A stretch of 64,000 bases of DNA, from the NCBI GenBank assembly GCA_002359735.1, contig DENS01000007.1, forward strand, positions 49,973-113,972. The letters run 5' to 3'. The notes below the pieces were generated by a model. It saw only the letters and a list, made by a program, of their open reading frames with translations, was not told the origin of the DNA and made no database searches. This stretch comes from Micavibrio sp. UBA2638 (GTDB lineage Bacteria; Pseudomonadota; Alphaproteobacteria; Micavibrionales; Micavibrionaceae). The position numbers and the translations under genes were made by a program. Shown piece after piece: positions 33,590-43,575 of the stretch; position 1 is the first letter of the stretch, and every line of letters begins with the position of its first letter.

Positions 33590-33856
33590 CTAACTGTAAT
33601 CCTGATCGCTCATATTGGCCGCAATGCCTCTGAAATCAATAATTTGATATGTGACCAGCAGGTATACAACTCCCCATATTATAGCCGAGACAATGGTCGT
33701 GATGATGAATTTTTGTTTTATTTTCGGATCTTCGGGCGCCCCGTGCGCCGTGGTCTCCGGCCCGCCTTCGTCCCGCTTTACCCATAAAGGCAGTACGCAA
33801 AAGACCACTGTCCACCAAATACATACGTATACGACTATTCCACTAAACCAGCCCAT
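33590..33856 (-). CDS. DUF1467 family membrane protein
   Basis: 88 residues with two membrane spans (GIVVYVCIWWTVVFCVLPLWV and FIITTIVSAIIWGVVYLLVTY) joined by a short polar loop containing GGPETTAHGAPEDPK, the pattern of DUF1467, a small alphaproteobacterial protein normally found between rnj and proS as here. Function unknown. It begins 2 bases after rnj ends, so it is probably translated from the same message. Confidence 0.85.
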   Translation of the reverse strand: MGWFSGIVVYVCIWWTVVFCVLPLWVKRDEGGPETTAHGAPEDPKIKQKFIITTIVSAIIWGVVYLLVTYQIIDFRGIAANMSDQDYS

Positions 33857-33858
33857 TT

Positions 33859-35532
33859 TTATACCCTTATAACATGCACAGTTGTTTTCGGCTTAATCTT
33901 AAGCATGTGAAAGACATAGCGCCGCAGACCAATCCGAATTTCTTCAGAAATAAAATGATCATCCAGGCGTTCTTTGCCGCTCATATCATCCAGAATATCC
34001 AGTATTTCATTATAGATAGTATCTTCAAATTCCAGCTCTTCTTCAAAAGACGGATCAATTAAACCAACGGTATCCATTTTGGGGTCACCCAATAGATTGC
34101 CTTTGTTATCAACAACCAGAGAAACATGTATCGTCCCCGAATATTGTAATTTGCGCCGCGCAATAATGGATTGGTGATCAATTTTTATAATACGTTTTTG
34201 ATCGACGGCCAAAAGACCTGTTTTAACATGATCAATGATCTCTGGTGTGCCCGGTGCTATTTGAATAACAGCCCCATTTTGCGGGATAACTGTGTTTTCC
34301 ACCTGACAGTCTTTGGCAAAAGCCGCCTGTGCCTCAAGCTGTGTGTGTTCCCCGTGAACGGGGATTACGGTCATGGGCTTTACCCAATGATACATCTGGC
34401 TGATTTCATCCTGATATGGGTGCCCTGATACATGAATGGTGTGCTTCGAATCTTTTGGCGTAATAGTGTGGATACCGGCGCAGCTTAAATTATTTTTTAC
34501 TGTGCTGATTTCACGTTCATTGCCCGGGATGGCTCTGGCCGAAAAAATAACAGTGTCACCGGGCTTGAGCTTAACGTTATGTTCTCCCCTTGAAACACGG
34601 GCCAATGCCGCGCGATATTCTCCTTGTGAGCCAGTCATAATTAACGTGACCTTGTCATCGGGCAGATAACCTATATCTTCTTCAGGGATGAAATTAACAT
34701 CATTCAACAAGCCGCAGGTCTTTGCCGCGCCAATCATACGGTGTAATGAACGTCCAATGACGGCAACTTCGCGGCCGCAATCTTTTGACGCCTCGGCAAT
34801 GCTGTGGATACGGGCAATATTTGAAGAGAATATGGTGACGGCAACCTTGCCGTTGCACTGCTTCATTTCTTCGGCCAGACCGTGCGCAACAATGCCCTCG
34901 GAGCCTGCGCGTTTATCATATTCTGAGTTGGTTGAATCGCCGATATAGGCCAGAACCCCTTGTTTACCAAGGGCCTTGAAATGGTCGGCATTGGTTTGGC
35001 TGCCAACAACCGGGTCGGGATCCAGGTTCCAGTCTCCGCTGTGTAGAACATTGCCATAGGTCGTCTGTAAAAATACGGATATGCTGTCTGGAATAGAATG
35101 CGCAACCGGCACAGCCTTGCATATAAAGTGGCCGATTTTAAATTCTGCCATGTCATCAATGATATTAATTTTGACTTTTTTGTGTCCGCGTTCATCCAGT
35201 TTCAGGCGTAAAACGGTGGCGGTAAACTTTGTGGCATATAAAGGACATTCTAAGCGGTTATATAAATGTGCTACGGCCCCGATATGATCTTCATGCGCGT
35301 GGGTGATGATCATACCTTTCAGGCGGTCTTGATGATCCTCTAGAAATTGCGGGTCCGGCAATAACAGATCAATACCCGGGTGGCGTTCATCGGCAAACCC
35401 GATTCCGCAATCAATGGCCAGAACATCCCCGTCACAGGTGTAGACATTCAGGTTAACCCCAAATTGTTCGCTGCCGCCAAGAGGAATAAAGTACAGGCCT
35501 TTTTGTTTTGGGTTAAATTTTTCCGCGTTCAT
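33859..35532 (-). CDS. rnj: ribonuclease J
   Basis: Metallo-beta-lactamase/beta-CASP nuclease with endo- and 5'-3' exonuclease activity in RNA maturation and decay. 557 residues. The zinc site HAHEDHIGA is at residues 78-86; GDWNLDPDPVVG, the beta-CASP motifs (GSQGEYRAAL, FSARAIPGNE) and HVSGHPYQDE, PVHGEHTQL are in order. The C-terminal ~100-residue domain is present. The order coaX-rnj-DUF1467-proS is standard in alphaproteobacteria. The start follows coaX by 7 bases. Confidence 0.95.
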   Translation of the reverse strand: MNAEKFNPKQKGLYFIPLGGSEQFGVNLNVYTCDGDVLAIDCGIGFADERHPGIDLLLPDPQFLEDHQDRLKGMIITHAHEDHIGAVAHLYNRLECPLYATKFTATVLRLKLDERGHKKVKINIIDDMAEFKIGHFICKAVPVAHSIPDSISVFLQTTYGNVLHSGDWNLDPDPVVGSQTNADHFKALGKQGVLAYIGDSTNSEYDKRAGSEGIVAHGLAEEMKQCNGKVAVTIFSSNIARIHSIAEASKDCGREVAVIGRSLHRMIGAAKTCGLLNDVNFIPEEDIGYLPDDKVTLIMTGSQGEYRAALARVSRGEHNVKLKPGDTVIFSARAIPGNEREISTVKNNLSCAGIHTITPKDSKHTIHVSGHPYQDEISQMYHWVKPMTVIPVHGEHTQLEAQAAFAKDCQVENTVIPQNGAVIQIAPGTPEIIDHVKTGLLAVDQKRIIKIDHQSIIARRKLQYSGTIHVSLVVDNKGNLLGDPKMDTVGLIDPSFEEELEFEDTIYNEILDILDDMSGKERLDDHFISEEIRIGLRRYVFHMLKIKPKTTVHVIRV

Positions 35533-35539
35533 GTATTTG

Positions 35540-36307
35540 CTATTTGCTCTTCATTGTTTTTGATATGGCATGAAGCCCCTTTAGGGTTAAATCACTATCC
35601 ACCAAATTAATCAAGGTTACATCGTCCTCAAAAACGCGTGCCAGGCCCCCTGTCGCAATAACCATGCAATTATCATTGCCCAATTCTTTTTTTGCGCGGG
35701 TGATAATGCCTTCAATCAAACCAACATACCCCCAATAGATACCTGAATGCATTGCCGATATAGTACTGGTGCCGATAACGTTTTCAGGTTTTTTAAAATT
35801 AATTTTGGGCAGCTTGGCCGCGGCCTGCGCCAGCGCATTTAAGGATAAATTGATCCCGGGCGCAATAGCCCCGCCTTGATAGACGCCCCCTGCCCCGATT
35901 ACATCAAATGTGGTGGCGGTGCCAAAGTCAATGACTATGGCCGGTGTTTGGTAATGTTCTATGACCGCGGCGGTGTTAACCAACCTGTCGGCCCCAATTT
36001 CATCGGGTTTGTCCAAATCCACTTTAATGTCCAACATGTTGGCAGAAATAAATACCGGATCAGTTCTTAAGTAGTGCTTACAGAACTGGCGCATATGGAT
36101 ATGTGTTTCCGGCACGACCGAACTCACAAGAATAGAGGTGATATCGCCGTTTTTGATGTCGGTTTTACTTAAGCCGAAAAAGAAGGCGGCATATTCGTCG
36201 GCTGTTTTATCCGCGTTGGTAACGCATCGGTAGGATGCCGTGAGCACGTCCCCGTCAAAAACTGCAAAAACCGTATTTGTGTTGCCTATATCAATGACCA
36301 ATAACAT
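35540..36307 (-). CDS. coaX: type III pantothenate kinase
   Basis: First step of CoA synthesis: phosphorylates pantothenate. 255 residues of the ASKHA fold. PHOSPHATE 1 is DIGNTNTVFAVFDG at the N-terminus; GADRLVNTAA and the metal/phosphate block DFGTATTFDVI, GGAIAPGINLS and ATGGLA are all present. It is insensitive to CoA feedback in known members. It lies between birA (30 bases upstream) and rnj. Confidence 0.94.
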   Translation of the reverse strand: MLLVIDIGNTNTVFAVFDGDVLTASYRCVTNADKTADEYAAFFFGLSKTDIKNGDITSILVSSVVPETHIHMRQFCKHYLRTDPVFISANMLDIKVDLDKPDEIGADRLVNTAAVIEHYQTPAIVIDFGTATTFDVIGAGGVYQGGAIAPGINLSLNALAQAAAKLPKINFKKPENVIGTSTISAMHSGIYWGYVGLIEGIITRAKKELGNDNCMVIATGGLARVFEDDVTLINLVDSDLTLKGLHAISKTMKSK

Positions 36308-36337
36308 CTATTTCTACCCTGTGTATTATTGATGGTG

Positions 36338-37078
36338 TTACATATTTTTGTCGAGGAAGTGAACTTCACCGGCAGAAATTGTTTTTGTGCGGTATTCATT
36401 ATCACGAACAATCATGTTCCCACCAGCATCTAGATCATAAAAATATCCGCGCTCAATCTGTGCACCAATCTTGACCTCTATTTTTGTGCCTTCTTTATGC
36501 GCGCGTTCTAACCATTTTTGCCGAATGCTGTTAAAATCTTCGCGGTTCCAAAGCGTATAATATTTTGCCATGTTTTTTAGAACCACGTTGCGAAAATTTA
36601 TAAGGTCAATGATTTGCTCGCTATGGTCCTGCACGCCCGCGCCAAGACCTAGTGGCGGTTTATGAACATTAATGCCTATGCCAATCACAATCCACCTGAC
36701 GCCGCCGCTTTGGTTTAGTTCCGTCTCCAATAAAATGCCTGCGCATTTTTCACCGCTGATTAATACATCATTGGGCCATTTCAGCATTAATAACTCAGGC
36801 TTTGTCATATATGTTTGTATGGAGTCCGCGATCGCCAGTGAGGTAAGTAAAGAAAATTGCGTAACCTTTTGAGCATGGCATTCCGGGCGCAAAAGCAAAG
36901 ATAAATACAGGTTCCCTTTTTCAGATATCCACGGGCGCCCGTGGCGACCAGTGCCGTTTTTCTGTTCAAAGGCATGAATAACCTTGCCTTCCGGCTCCTC
37001 TAATCTGGCCATGCCCTTGAGGATTTCCTGCGTACTTTTTACGCTATCGTGCGTTTCAATTGACCATGCTATAGCCAT
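36338..37078 (-). CDS. birA: biotin--[acetyl-CoA-carboxylase] ligase
   Basis: Attaches biotin to the carboxyl carrier protein. 246 residues, ligase-only (group I) form with no N-terminal DNA-binding domain, so not a repressor. The biotinyl-AMP loop is GRHGRPW (with the usual GRGRxGR modified), followed by SEKGNLYLSLLLRP, LKWPNDVLISGEKCAGIL and GIGINVHKPP. The SH3-like C-terminal domain is present. Directly downstream of nuoN in the conserved alphaproteobacterial order. Confidence 0.93.
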   Translation of the reverse strand: MAIAWSIETHDSVKSTQEILKGMARLEEPEGKVIHAFEQKNGTGRHGRPWISEKGNLYLSLLLRPECHAQKVTQFSLLTSLAIADSIQTYMTKPELLMLKWPNDVLISGEKCAGILLETELNQSGGVRWIVIGIGINVHKPPLGLGAGVQDHSEQIIDLINFRNVVLKNMAKYYTLWNREDFNSIRQKWLERAHKEGTKIEVKIGAQIERGYFYDLDAGGNMIVRDNEYRTKTISAGEVHFLDKNM

Positions 37079-37107
37079 TTATATTATACGCCTGTATTTT
37101 TATTGTT

Positions 37108-38661
37108 TTATTTGTCTTGCGCGCCGGTGACGGTTGCCGCCGCCTCTGTGCTGGATGGTCTATCTCCTGCCGCCGCCGCTTGAGGCGGTTCCTTTATTGT
37201 TTTCTTCACTGCCAGACCCTGCGGCGCTGTAATCGCTGATGCGGCACTTTGTGAGCTGGATACCAACAAATTAGGTTTAATGATGAAGCCAAGTACGAAG
37301 ATGACCGAAACGAAAATGACTGCCCGGCGTGCAAATGGAATATCTTTGTCCAGTGTGTCCACAGGGTCATCAAAGAACATCACTTTTATGATACGCAAAT
37401 AGTAATATGCGGCAATGACAGTAGTTATAACACCATAAATGGCCAAGGCATACAGCTCGCCATCAATGGCGGCCTGAAAGACAAATAATTTACCGAAGAA
37501 ACCAGCCAATGGCGGTAAACCGCTCATGGAGAACATCAAGATGGCCATGGCATAGGCCAGAGCAGGGTTTGTAAGGGATAAACCACCCAGATCAGATATT
37601 TTTTCCGATGCAATCCCGCCGCGGCGTAAACAAAGAATGACGCCAAATGTTCCCGCAGTCATGAACATGTATATAAACAGATAAATAATAACGGCCGATA
37701 CCCCGGCCTCATTTCCGGCCACTATACCGATTAACGCATAGCCCATATTGCCGATAGAGCTGTACGCCAGCAGTCGTTTTAAATTATCCTGCACAAGCGC
37801 AGCAAACGCCCCAACGGTCATGGATGCCACGGAAAGGAACAGAATTATCTGTGACCATTGTTCCATCAAGGGAGCAAATGGTTCGTATAACAAACGAATA
37901 ATAAGAGCAAAGGCCGCGACCTTTGGCACGATAGCAAAAAATGCCGTTACGCTGGTTGGCGCCCCTTGGTAAACATCGGGTGTCCACATATGGAATGGAA
38001 CTGCGGATATTTTAAAGGCAAGACCTGATAATAAAAATACCATGCCGATAATGGCGCCAATATTGGCGGCGCCTTCATTAGACAGGCTGGTTTGTATGAC
38101 TGAAAAGTTGATCGAACCGGTAAAACCGTAAACCAATGATATACCGAACAAAATTAAACCGGATGAGAGTGCTCCCAAAACAAAATATTTGGTTCCAGCC
38201 TCGGCCGATTTATATGAATTTCTTCTAAAGGCCGCCAGGACATACAGGCTGAGTGATTGCAATTCCAGCGCCATGTAAAGCCCCAGTAAATTATGCGCTG
38301 AAACCATCAGCATCATTCCAACACAGGCCATCAGCATGAGTACAGGATATTCAAAACGAATCATTTGTTCCTGATAAAGGTATTTCACCGATAATGCGAT
38401 GGATGCAATCATGCCAAGGAGGATGATCAACTTCATAAAACCGCCAAATTGATCAATGATAAACATATCATTCAAAACGGTGGTGCGTTGCCAGCTGATG
38501 CCAAACAACAAGAAAATGGCCATTAAACAGGACAGCACTGCCGCCCAACAGATTATGTCGGTTGATTTGTTGCCGCCACTAACGCCTACAATCAAAAGCC
38601 CCATGGCAGTAAAGGCCAGGAATATCTCTGGCAAAATTGGTATGAGGTTAAAATCCAGCAT
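37108..38661 (-). CDS. nuoN: NADH-quinone oxidoreductase subunit N
   Basis: Antiporter-like proton-pumping subunit of complex I in the membrane arm. 517 residues, about 14 spans. Family blocks include LYMALELQSLSLYVLAAF, GLAFKISAVPFHMWTPDVYQGAPTSV, DNLKRLLAYSSIGNMGYALIG (each in part) and SMSGLPPLAGFFGKLFVF. The C-terminal ~45 residues after the last span are polar and Ala/Gln/Thr-rich (low complexity), longer than usual. Its ATG overlaps the nuoM stop by one base (TAATG). Confidence 0.95.
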   Translation of the reverse strand: MLDFNLIPILPEIFLAFTAMGLLIVGVSGGNKSTDIICWAAVLSCLMAIFLLFGISWQRTTVLNDMFIIDQFGGFMKLIILLGMIASIALSVKYLYQEQMIRFEYPVLMLMACVGMMLMVSAHNLLGLYMALELQSLSLYVLAAFRRNSYKSAEAGTKYFVLGALSSGLILFGISLVYGFTGSINFSVIQTSLSNEGAANIGAIIGMVFLLSGLAFKISAVPFHMWTPDVYQGAPTSVTAFFAIVPKVAAFALIIRLLYEPFAPLMEQWSQIILFLSVASMTVGAFAALVQDNLKRLLAYSSIGNMGYALIGIVAGNEAGVSAVIIYLFIYMFMTAGTFGVILCLRRGGIASEKISDLGGLSLTNPALAYAMAILMFSMSGLPPLAGFFGKLFVFQAAIDGELYALAIYGVITTVIAAYYYLRIIKVMFFDDPVDTLDKDIPFARRAVIFVSVIFVLGFIIKPNLLVSSSQSAASAITAPQGLAVKKTIKEPPQAAAAGDRPSSTEAAATVTGAQDK

Positions 38662-40211
38662 TACTGTTGAGCTCCTGTCTCTGCATTCTGTGTGGTGGTA
38701 TCGGCATTGCGTGTGTCTGGTGCCGATGCAATGGCCTGTTCATAACGGGTTACCAGTTTTTCGACAGATGGCGCGATTGCGTTTGTGATATAACCCGGGA
38801 ATATTCCAAGGCCAATAACCAATAGAACCAATGGCACCAATGTAATATATTCGTGCTGGTTCAGGTCTTTCATTTTTGTGGCGTCTTCATTATGTTGCGG
38901 GCCAAAGACAACGCGGCGGTACAGCATCAACATATAAGTTGCGCCAAGCACCATTCCTGTTGTTGCAAAGAAAGCAACTGTCGTATCAACGCGGAAAGCC
39001 CCCAGTAATGTTAGAAATTCACCAACAAAGCCACTAGTGCCGGGCAGCCCGACCGAGCCGAGCATAAAGATCATGAATACAGTGGCATAGCGCGGCATGT
39101 TTTTGACGATACCGCCATAACGACCGATTTCGCGTGTATGCAGCCGGTCGTAAACTACGCCTACACACAGGAACAGAGCGGCAGAAATTAAGCCGTGGCT
39201 TAACATCTGGAATATAGCCCCCTCAACACCCTGTTGGTTCAGGGTAAACAAGCCAAGAGTCACAAAGCCCATATGTGCAACAGACGAGTAGGCAATAAGT
39301 TTTTTCATGTCCTCCTGCACAAGCGCAACCAGAGATGTGTAAATAATGGCGATAATGCTGAGCCAAAACACCATGGGAGTGAAATACTCGGTTGCTTCCG
39401 GCAACATTGGTATCGAAAAACGTAAGAATCCGTATCCCCCCATTTTCAATAGCACACCGGCAAGAATGACAGAGCCTGCTGTTGGTGCCTCAACGTGTGC
39501 ATCTGGTAACCATGTGTGAACGGGCCACATGGGCATCTTTACGGCAAAGCTGGCGAAGAAAGCCAGCCATAAGAACATTTGTAAATCACGGGCGACCGGG
39601 TTCTCCATCAACTCCACAATATTTGTTGTGCCGGTTTGCATGAACAGAACCAGAATGGCCAGCAACATTAATACAGAGCCCAACAGCGTATAAAGGAAGA
39701 ATTTATAAGAGGAATAAACGCGGCGCGGGCCACCCCATACGCCAATGATTATAAACATTGGTATAAGGACGCCTTCAAAAAAGACATAGAATAAAACCGT
39801 GTCCAAAGCACAAAATGTACCAATCATAAGGCTTTCCAGTATTAAGAAAGCCGCCATATATTCACGCGTACGCTTTTTAATAGAATTCCAGCTAGCGACA
39901 ATACAGATAGGTGTCAGGAAGACGGAAAGCAAAACAAAGAAAATGGATATGCCATCGACGCCCATATGATAGTCAATACCAATCTGACGGAACCAGTTGC
40001 TTTGCTCCACAAATTGGAATTCGCTGGATGTTGGGTCGAATCGCATGAAAAGAAACAGACCAAACGCGAAGGTAAACAGGGATGTGAACAAGGCCATATG
40101 CTTGGCGTTATTGTCCACGTCCTCTTGTTTGCCATTGATCCCGAATATAATCAGAAGGGCACCAATGAGCGGTAAGAATGTAATTGCTGTAAGAAGTGGG
40201 AAATCTACCAT
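38661..40211 (-). CDS. nuoM: NADH-quinone oxidoreductase subunit M
   Basis: Second antiporter-like subunit of the membrane arm. 516 residues, ~14 spans. Signature parts: YVFFEGVLIPMFIIIGVWGG with the key glutamate, FASFAVKMPMWPVHTWLPDAHVEAPTAGSV in overlapping blocks, QEDMKKLIAYSSVAHMG and GSVGLPGTSGFVGEFL. The tail (~20 residues) is polar and Ala/Thr-rich. Same transcription unit as nuoJ-K-L-N. Confidence 0.95.
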   Translation of the reverse strand: MVDFPLLTAITFLPLIGALLIIFGINGKQEDVDNNAKHMALFTSLFTFAFGLFLFMRFDPTSSEFQFVEQSNWFRQIGIDYHMGVDGISIFFVLLSVFLTPICIVASWNSIKKRTREYMAAFLILESLMIGTFCALDTVLFYVFFEGVLIPMFIIIGVWGGPRRVYSSYKFFLYTLLGSVLMLLAILVLFMQTGTTNIVELMENPVARDLQMFLWLAFFASFAVKMPMWPVHTWLPDAHVEAPTAGSVILAGVLLKMGGYGFLRFSIPMLPEATEYFTPMVFWLSIIAIIYTSLVALVQEDMKKLIAYSSVAHMGFVTLGLFTLNQQGVEGAIFQMLSHGLISAALFLCVGVVYDRLHTREIGRYGGIVKNMPRYATVFMIFMLGSVGLPGTSGFVGEFLTLLGAFRVDTTVAFFATTGMVLGATYMLMLYRRVVFGPQHNEDATKMKDLNQHEYITLVPLVLLVIGLGIFPGYITNAIAPSVEKLVTRYEQAIASAPDTRNADTTTQNAETGAQQ

Positions 40212-40238
40212 TTTTTAGTCTTTTTCTTTCTGTATTTC

Positions 40239-42506
40239 TTACCACGCCTTCATGAAGAACCAGGTAACGAGACCGATAACACTGATGATCATGATGAAGG
40301 CATAATGATAAATAAAGCCGCTTTGAATTTTTCCAAAAATGGTTCCGGTTTTCAAAGAAGCCAATGCCGTTCCGTCGGGGCCCAGCCTGTCGATGATATT
40401 CTTATCGCCAGCGACGGCAAAAACACGCCCCAAACGAAGGGCATTTTTTACAATCAAGGCGTCGTAAAGTTCGTCAAAATACCATTTGTTGAACAGAAGT
40501 TGATGCGGGTATTTAAATGCTTTGACACATTTTTCCGGTAGGCCCGGGGCAACGATGTAAAAGATGTATGAGAGCCCTAAGCCGAATAATCCGGCGATCA
40601 GGGGAAGAAGTTTCACCCATAAATCAACTCCGTGTGCGGCGTCAACGGTATCATTGCCGGCGCGAATGAAAATGGTGTTCTTCCAAAAATCTTCTTTTGT
40701 GGCAGCAAAATGCGCTTTGTCATCGTGGTCATTGGTGTGCTTATCTGTATGCGCCGCATCGATTTGATCGTTATCAGACTTCGCACGAGGATTTAAATCG
40801 CCGTTGCTATGATCCTCGGCGATGCTCTCTGCGTGGCCGATCATTTTCTCTTCCACATTTGAAACTTGCGTTTCAATGCCGGCTTTAATGGTTCCAGCCG
40901 CTTTTTTGATCTCTTCTTTCGCGTTACGCTTGGTTGTTGATTCAATCATGGCTGTGTCATGATGATCCCCTGAGGCCAGAGGTTTTGCTATATGATGTGC
41001 GTCATGTTCGCCATGATGGGCACTGCCAACAAAGCTGTTGTAAAACAGGAAACCGGCAAAAATAGCGCCAAATGCCAGCACATAAAGCGGCGCCAGCATA
41101 ACGGCGGGCGATTCATGAATATGAGACATGACCTGTTTTGATGCACGCGGCTTGCCGTGGAAGGTCATAAAAATTAACCGGCCGGAATAAAAGGCCGTCA
41201 TGACCGCGGCGGCAATGCCCATCCAATAGGCATAGTGTCCAAACCATGATGCGTCGGCCCAAGCGGCCTCCAACACCATATCTTTTGAATAGAAACCGGC
41301 AAAACCAAATATACCCGGGATACCGACACCGGCAAGGGCAAGTGAACCAATCCACATCATTGTATAGGTGGCTGGAATTTTTTTGGCGATTCCGCCCATA
41401 TTCCTCATGTCTTGTTCATCTGACATGGCGTGAATAACGGAACCGGCCCCAAGAAACAAAAGCGCCTTGAAAAAAGCGTGGGTCATCAGGTGGAACATAG
41501 CGGCGCCGTAGGCCGATACACCAAGGGCAAAAAACATATATCCCAGTTGTGACATCGTGGAATAAGCAATGACGCGTTTAATATCAAACTGGGTCAAGCC
41601 AATTGTTGCAGCCACAAATGCGGTCGTCGCACCAAAGACTGTGACGACAATGAGGGCGACCGGGGCAAATTCAAATAGCGGCGACATTCTGGCGACCAGA
41701 AATACACCTGCGGTTACCATAGTTGCGGCATGAATAAGGGCTGACACCGGTGTAGGACCTTCCATTGCATCCGGCAACCAGGTATGCAGGCCAAGTTGGG
41801 CTGACTTACCGACCGCTCCCATAAACAGCAGCAGGCTTGCTACGGTCAGGGCATGTAATTCATATCCAAGGAATACAAATTTATAATCTGCGAAATCAGA
41901 TACTTGCGAGAATATGACATCAAAATCAAGGCTGCCGAAGATTACAAATACGGCCATGATACCAAGTGCTAGACCGAAATCCCCTACTCTGTTAACAACG
42001 AAGGCTTTTTGTGCGGCGGCATTGGCGCTGGGCTTGTGGTTCCAGAAACCGATCAACAGATACGAGGCCAAACCAACCCCTTCCCAGCCAAAGAAAAGTT
42101 GAAGAAGGTTGTCGGCAGTGACTAGCATGAGCATGGCAAAGGTAAACAGGCTTAGATACGCCATAAAACGCCCTTTGGCGGCATCGTGACTCATATACCC
42201 AATAGAATAAATGTGAACGCAAGATGAAACGATGTTGATAACGCACATCATTACCACAGACAACGTATCAACACGAAGGGCCCAATTGACCTGAAAGGTG
42301 CCTGAATCAATCCAGCGCGTTAAAATCGTGGAATAGGCTTCATAATCACCAAGACCTACTTCGAAAAATAAAATGACAGAAAAGACAGCGGCGATAATAA
42401 CAGAGGCCGATGTTACAATCTGGCATCCAATATCCCCGATCTGTTTGCCGAATAAACCGGCAACAATGAAGGCAAATAAAGGTAGAAAGACAGCGAGAAG
42501 TTCCAT
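40239..42506 (-). CDS. nuoL: NADH-quinone oxidoreductase subunit L with a long His/Asp/Lys-rich insert
   Basis: Distal antiporter subunit with the lateral helix. 755 residues versus about 610-690 in most bacteria. Core blocks FFGWEGVGLASYLLIGFW, GKSAQLGLHTWLPDAMEGPTPVSALIHAATMV (as two blocks), DIKRVIAYSTMSQLGYM and THAFFKALLFLGAGSVIH are intact. Between spans, residues about 496-606 (bases 40689-41021) form a hydrophilic stretch with nine or more histidines (HHGEHDAHH, GDHHD, HTDKHTNDHDDKAHF) and a Lys/Glu helix. The insert keeps frame and flanking spans. Confidence 0.95.
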   Translation of the reverse strand: MELLAVFLPLFAFIVAGLFGKQIGDIGCQIVTSASVIIAAVFSVILFFEVGLGDYEAYSTILTRWIDSGTFQVNWALRVDTLSVVMMCVINIVSSCVHIYSIGYMSHDAAKGRFMAYLSLFTFAMLMLVTADNLLQLFFGWEGVGLASYLLIGFWNHKPSANAAAQKAFVVNRVGDFGLALGIMAVFVIFGSLDFDVIFSQVSDFADYKFVFLGYELHALTVASLLLFMGAVGKSAQLGLHTWLPDAMEGPTPVSALIHAATMVTAGVFLVARMSPLFEFAPVALIVVTVFGATTAFVAATIGLTQFDIKRVIAYSTMSQLGYMFFALGVSAYGAAMFHLMTHAFFKALLFLGAGSVIHAMSDEQDMRNMGGIAKKIPATYTMMWIGSLALAGVGIPGIFGFAGFYSKDMVLEAAWADASWFGHYAYWMGIAAAVMTAFYSGRLIFMTFHGKPRASKQVMSHIHESPAVMLAPLYVLAFGAIFAGFLFYNSFVGSAHHGEHDAHHIAKPLASGDHHDTAMIESTTKRNAKEEIKKAAGTIKAGIETQVSNVEEKMIGHAESIAEDHSNGDLNPRAKSDNDQIDAAHTDKHTNDHDDKAHFAATKEDFWKNTIFIRAGNDTVDAAHGVDLWVKLLPLIAGLFGLGLSYIFYIVAPGLPEKCVKAFKYPHQLLFNKWYFDELYDALIVKNALRLGRVFAVAGDKNIIDRLGPDGTALASLKTGTIFGKIQSGFIYHYAFIMIISVIGLVTWFFMKAW

Positions 42507-42516
42507 GGTTGTATAT

Positions 42517-42840
42517 CTATCCTTTCATACCGGAAATGTCGTCAACGGCAATGGTGCCCCTATTCCGGAAGAAGACAACCAGAATGGCAAGGCCAATGGC
42601 GGCTTCGGCCGCCGCAACCGTTAAAATAAACATGGTAAATATTTGACCTGTTAAATCCCCTAAATAAGCGGAGAAAGCCACAAAGTTAATATTGACGGCC
42701 AGTAGCATAAGTTCAATTGACATCAGAATAACGATGACATTCTTGCGGTTTAAAAACATGCCAAATACGCCAATCGTAAAAAGAAAAGCACCAAGTATCA
42801 GATAATGATGGATACCGATATCCAGTAATGCGGAATTCAT
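42517..42840 (-). CDS. nuoK: NADH-quinone oxidoreductase subunit K
   Basis: Small membrane-arm subunit, 107 residues, three spans. Conserved LILGAFLFTIGVFGMFLNRKN, SIELMLLAVNINFVAFS with the membrane glutamate, and TVAAAEAAIGLAILVVFFR with the second glutamate. Starts 2 bases after nuoJ. Confidence 0.96.
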   Translation of the reverse strand: MNSALLDIGIHHYLILGAFLFTIGVFGMFLNRKNVIVILMSIELMLLAVNINFVAFSAYLGDLTGQIFTMFILTVAAAEAAIGLAILVVFFRNRGTIAVDDISGMKG

Positions 42841-42842
42841 GA

Positions 42843-43454
42843 TTAGGCTCCTGTCCTCGGTGTGACTTTTACAATTTCCATGGCTTCGTCACGCTGTCGT
42901 GCATATTGCTGTGCGACTTTTTGACGTTTAACACCCGGGCGGCTGCGGTGTGTCAAAACAATTGCGCCTATCATGGCAACAAATAATATCAAACCGGCAA
43001 TCTGGAATGGCAATACATAGTTGGTATAGAGGTTTGCGCCAATCAATTCTGTATTGGTTGTTTCCCCCATATTGGCCATTGAAATTGACGCCGCTGCTGT
43101 TATGGCATCCAAAGACCATGTCTGATAAATGACGGCCAGTTCGATTAGTAGAATAAGACCGATTAAAAGCCCGACGGGCACATATTGCATGGCGCCTTTA
43201 CGAAGGTCCGAGAAATTAATGTCCAGCATCATGACGACAAACAGGAATAACACGGCAACCGCCCCCACATAGACAATGACCAGAATCATCGCGATGAATT
43301 CCGCGCCCAAAAGAAGGAATAAGCCGGATGCGTTGAAAAAGGCCAGAATAAGAAATAAAACCGAATGCACCGGGTTGCGGGCGGTTATAACTGCCAAAGC
43401 GCTAAGGCTTAAAATTCCGGCGAAAAGGTAGAACGCCAATGCCTGAATAATCAT
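42843..43454 (-). CDS. nuoJ: NADH-quinone oxidoreductase subunit J
   Basis: Membrane-arm subunit with five spans, 203 residues. Typical blocks: ARNPVHSVLFLILAFFNASGLFLLLGAEF (as overlapping parts), VIVYVGAVAVLFLFVVMMLDI with the pi-bulge helix, and the C-terminal ALTHR-like VLTHRSRPGVKRQ. The tail of ~35 residues is basic. It is the first gene of the J-N unit, because pagL upstream is on the other strand. Confidence 0.95.
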   Translation of the reverse strand: MIIQALAFYLFAGILSLSALAVITARNPVHSVLFLILAFFNASGLFLLLGAEFIAMILVIVYVGAVAVLFLFVVMMLDINFSDLRKGAMQYVPVGLLIGLILLIELAVIYQTWSLDAITAAASISMANMGETTNTELIGANLYTNYVLPFQIAGLILFVAMIGAIVLTHRSRPGVKRQKVAQQYARQRDEAMEIVKVTPRTGA

Positions 43455-43506
43455 AAGATATCCGAATGTTGTTTTCGTTGTGACTTAATTAGACTTCGTC
43501 GTATGT

Positions 43507-43535
43507 TTTTTAATCTTTTCGCGGCATTAGGGCAA
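43507..43535 (-). promoter_or_regulatory. possible nuoJ-N promoter
   Basis: On the minus strand TTGCCC (43530-43535), 17-base spacer, TAAAAA (43507-43512), 53 bases upstream of nuoJ. Opposite-strand pagL upstream means some promoter must lie in this gap; this is the best candidate seen. Confidence 0.35.
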
Positions 43536-43575
43536 GCCCGATCTACAAAAATAATCGCTTGATTGTTGATTTTTT

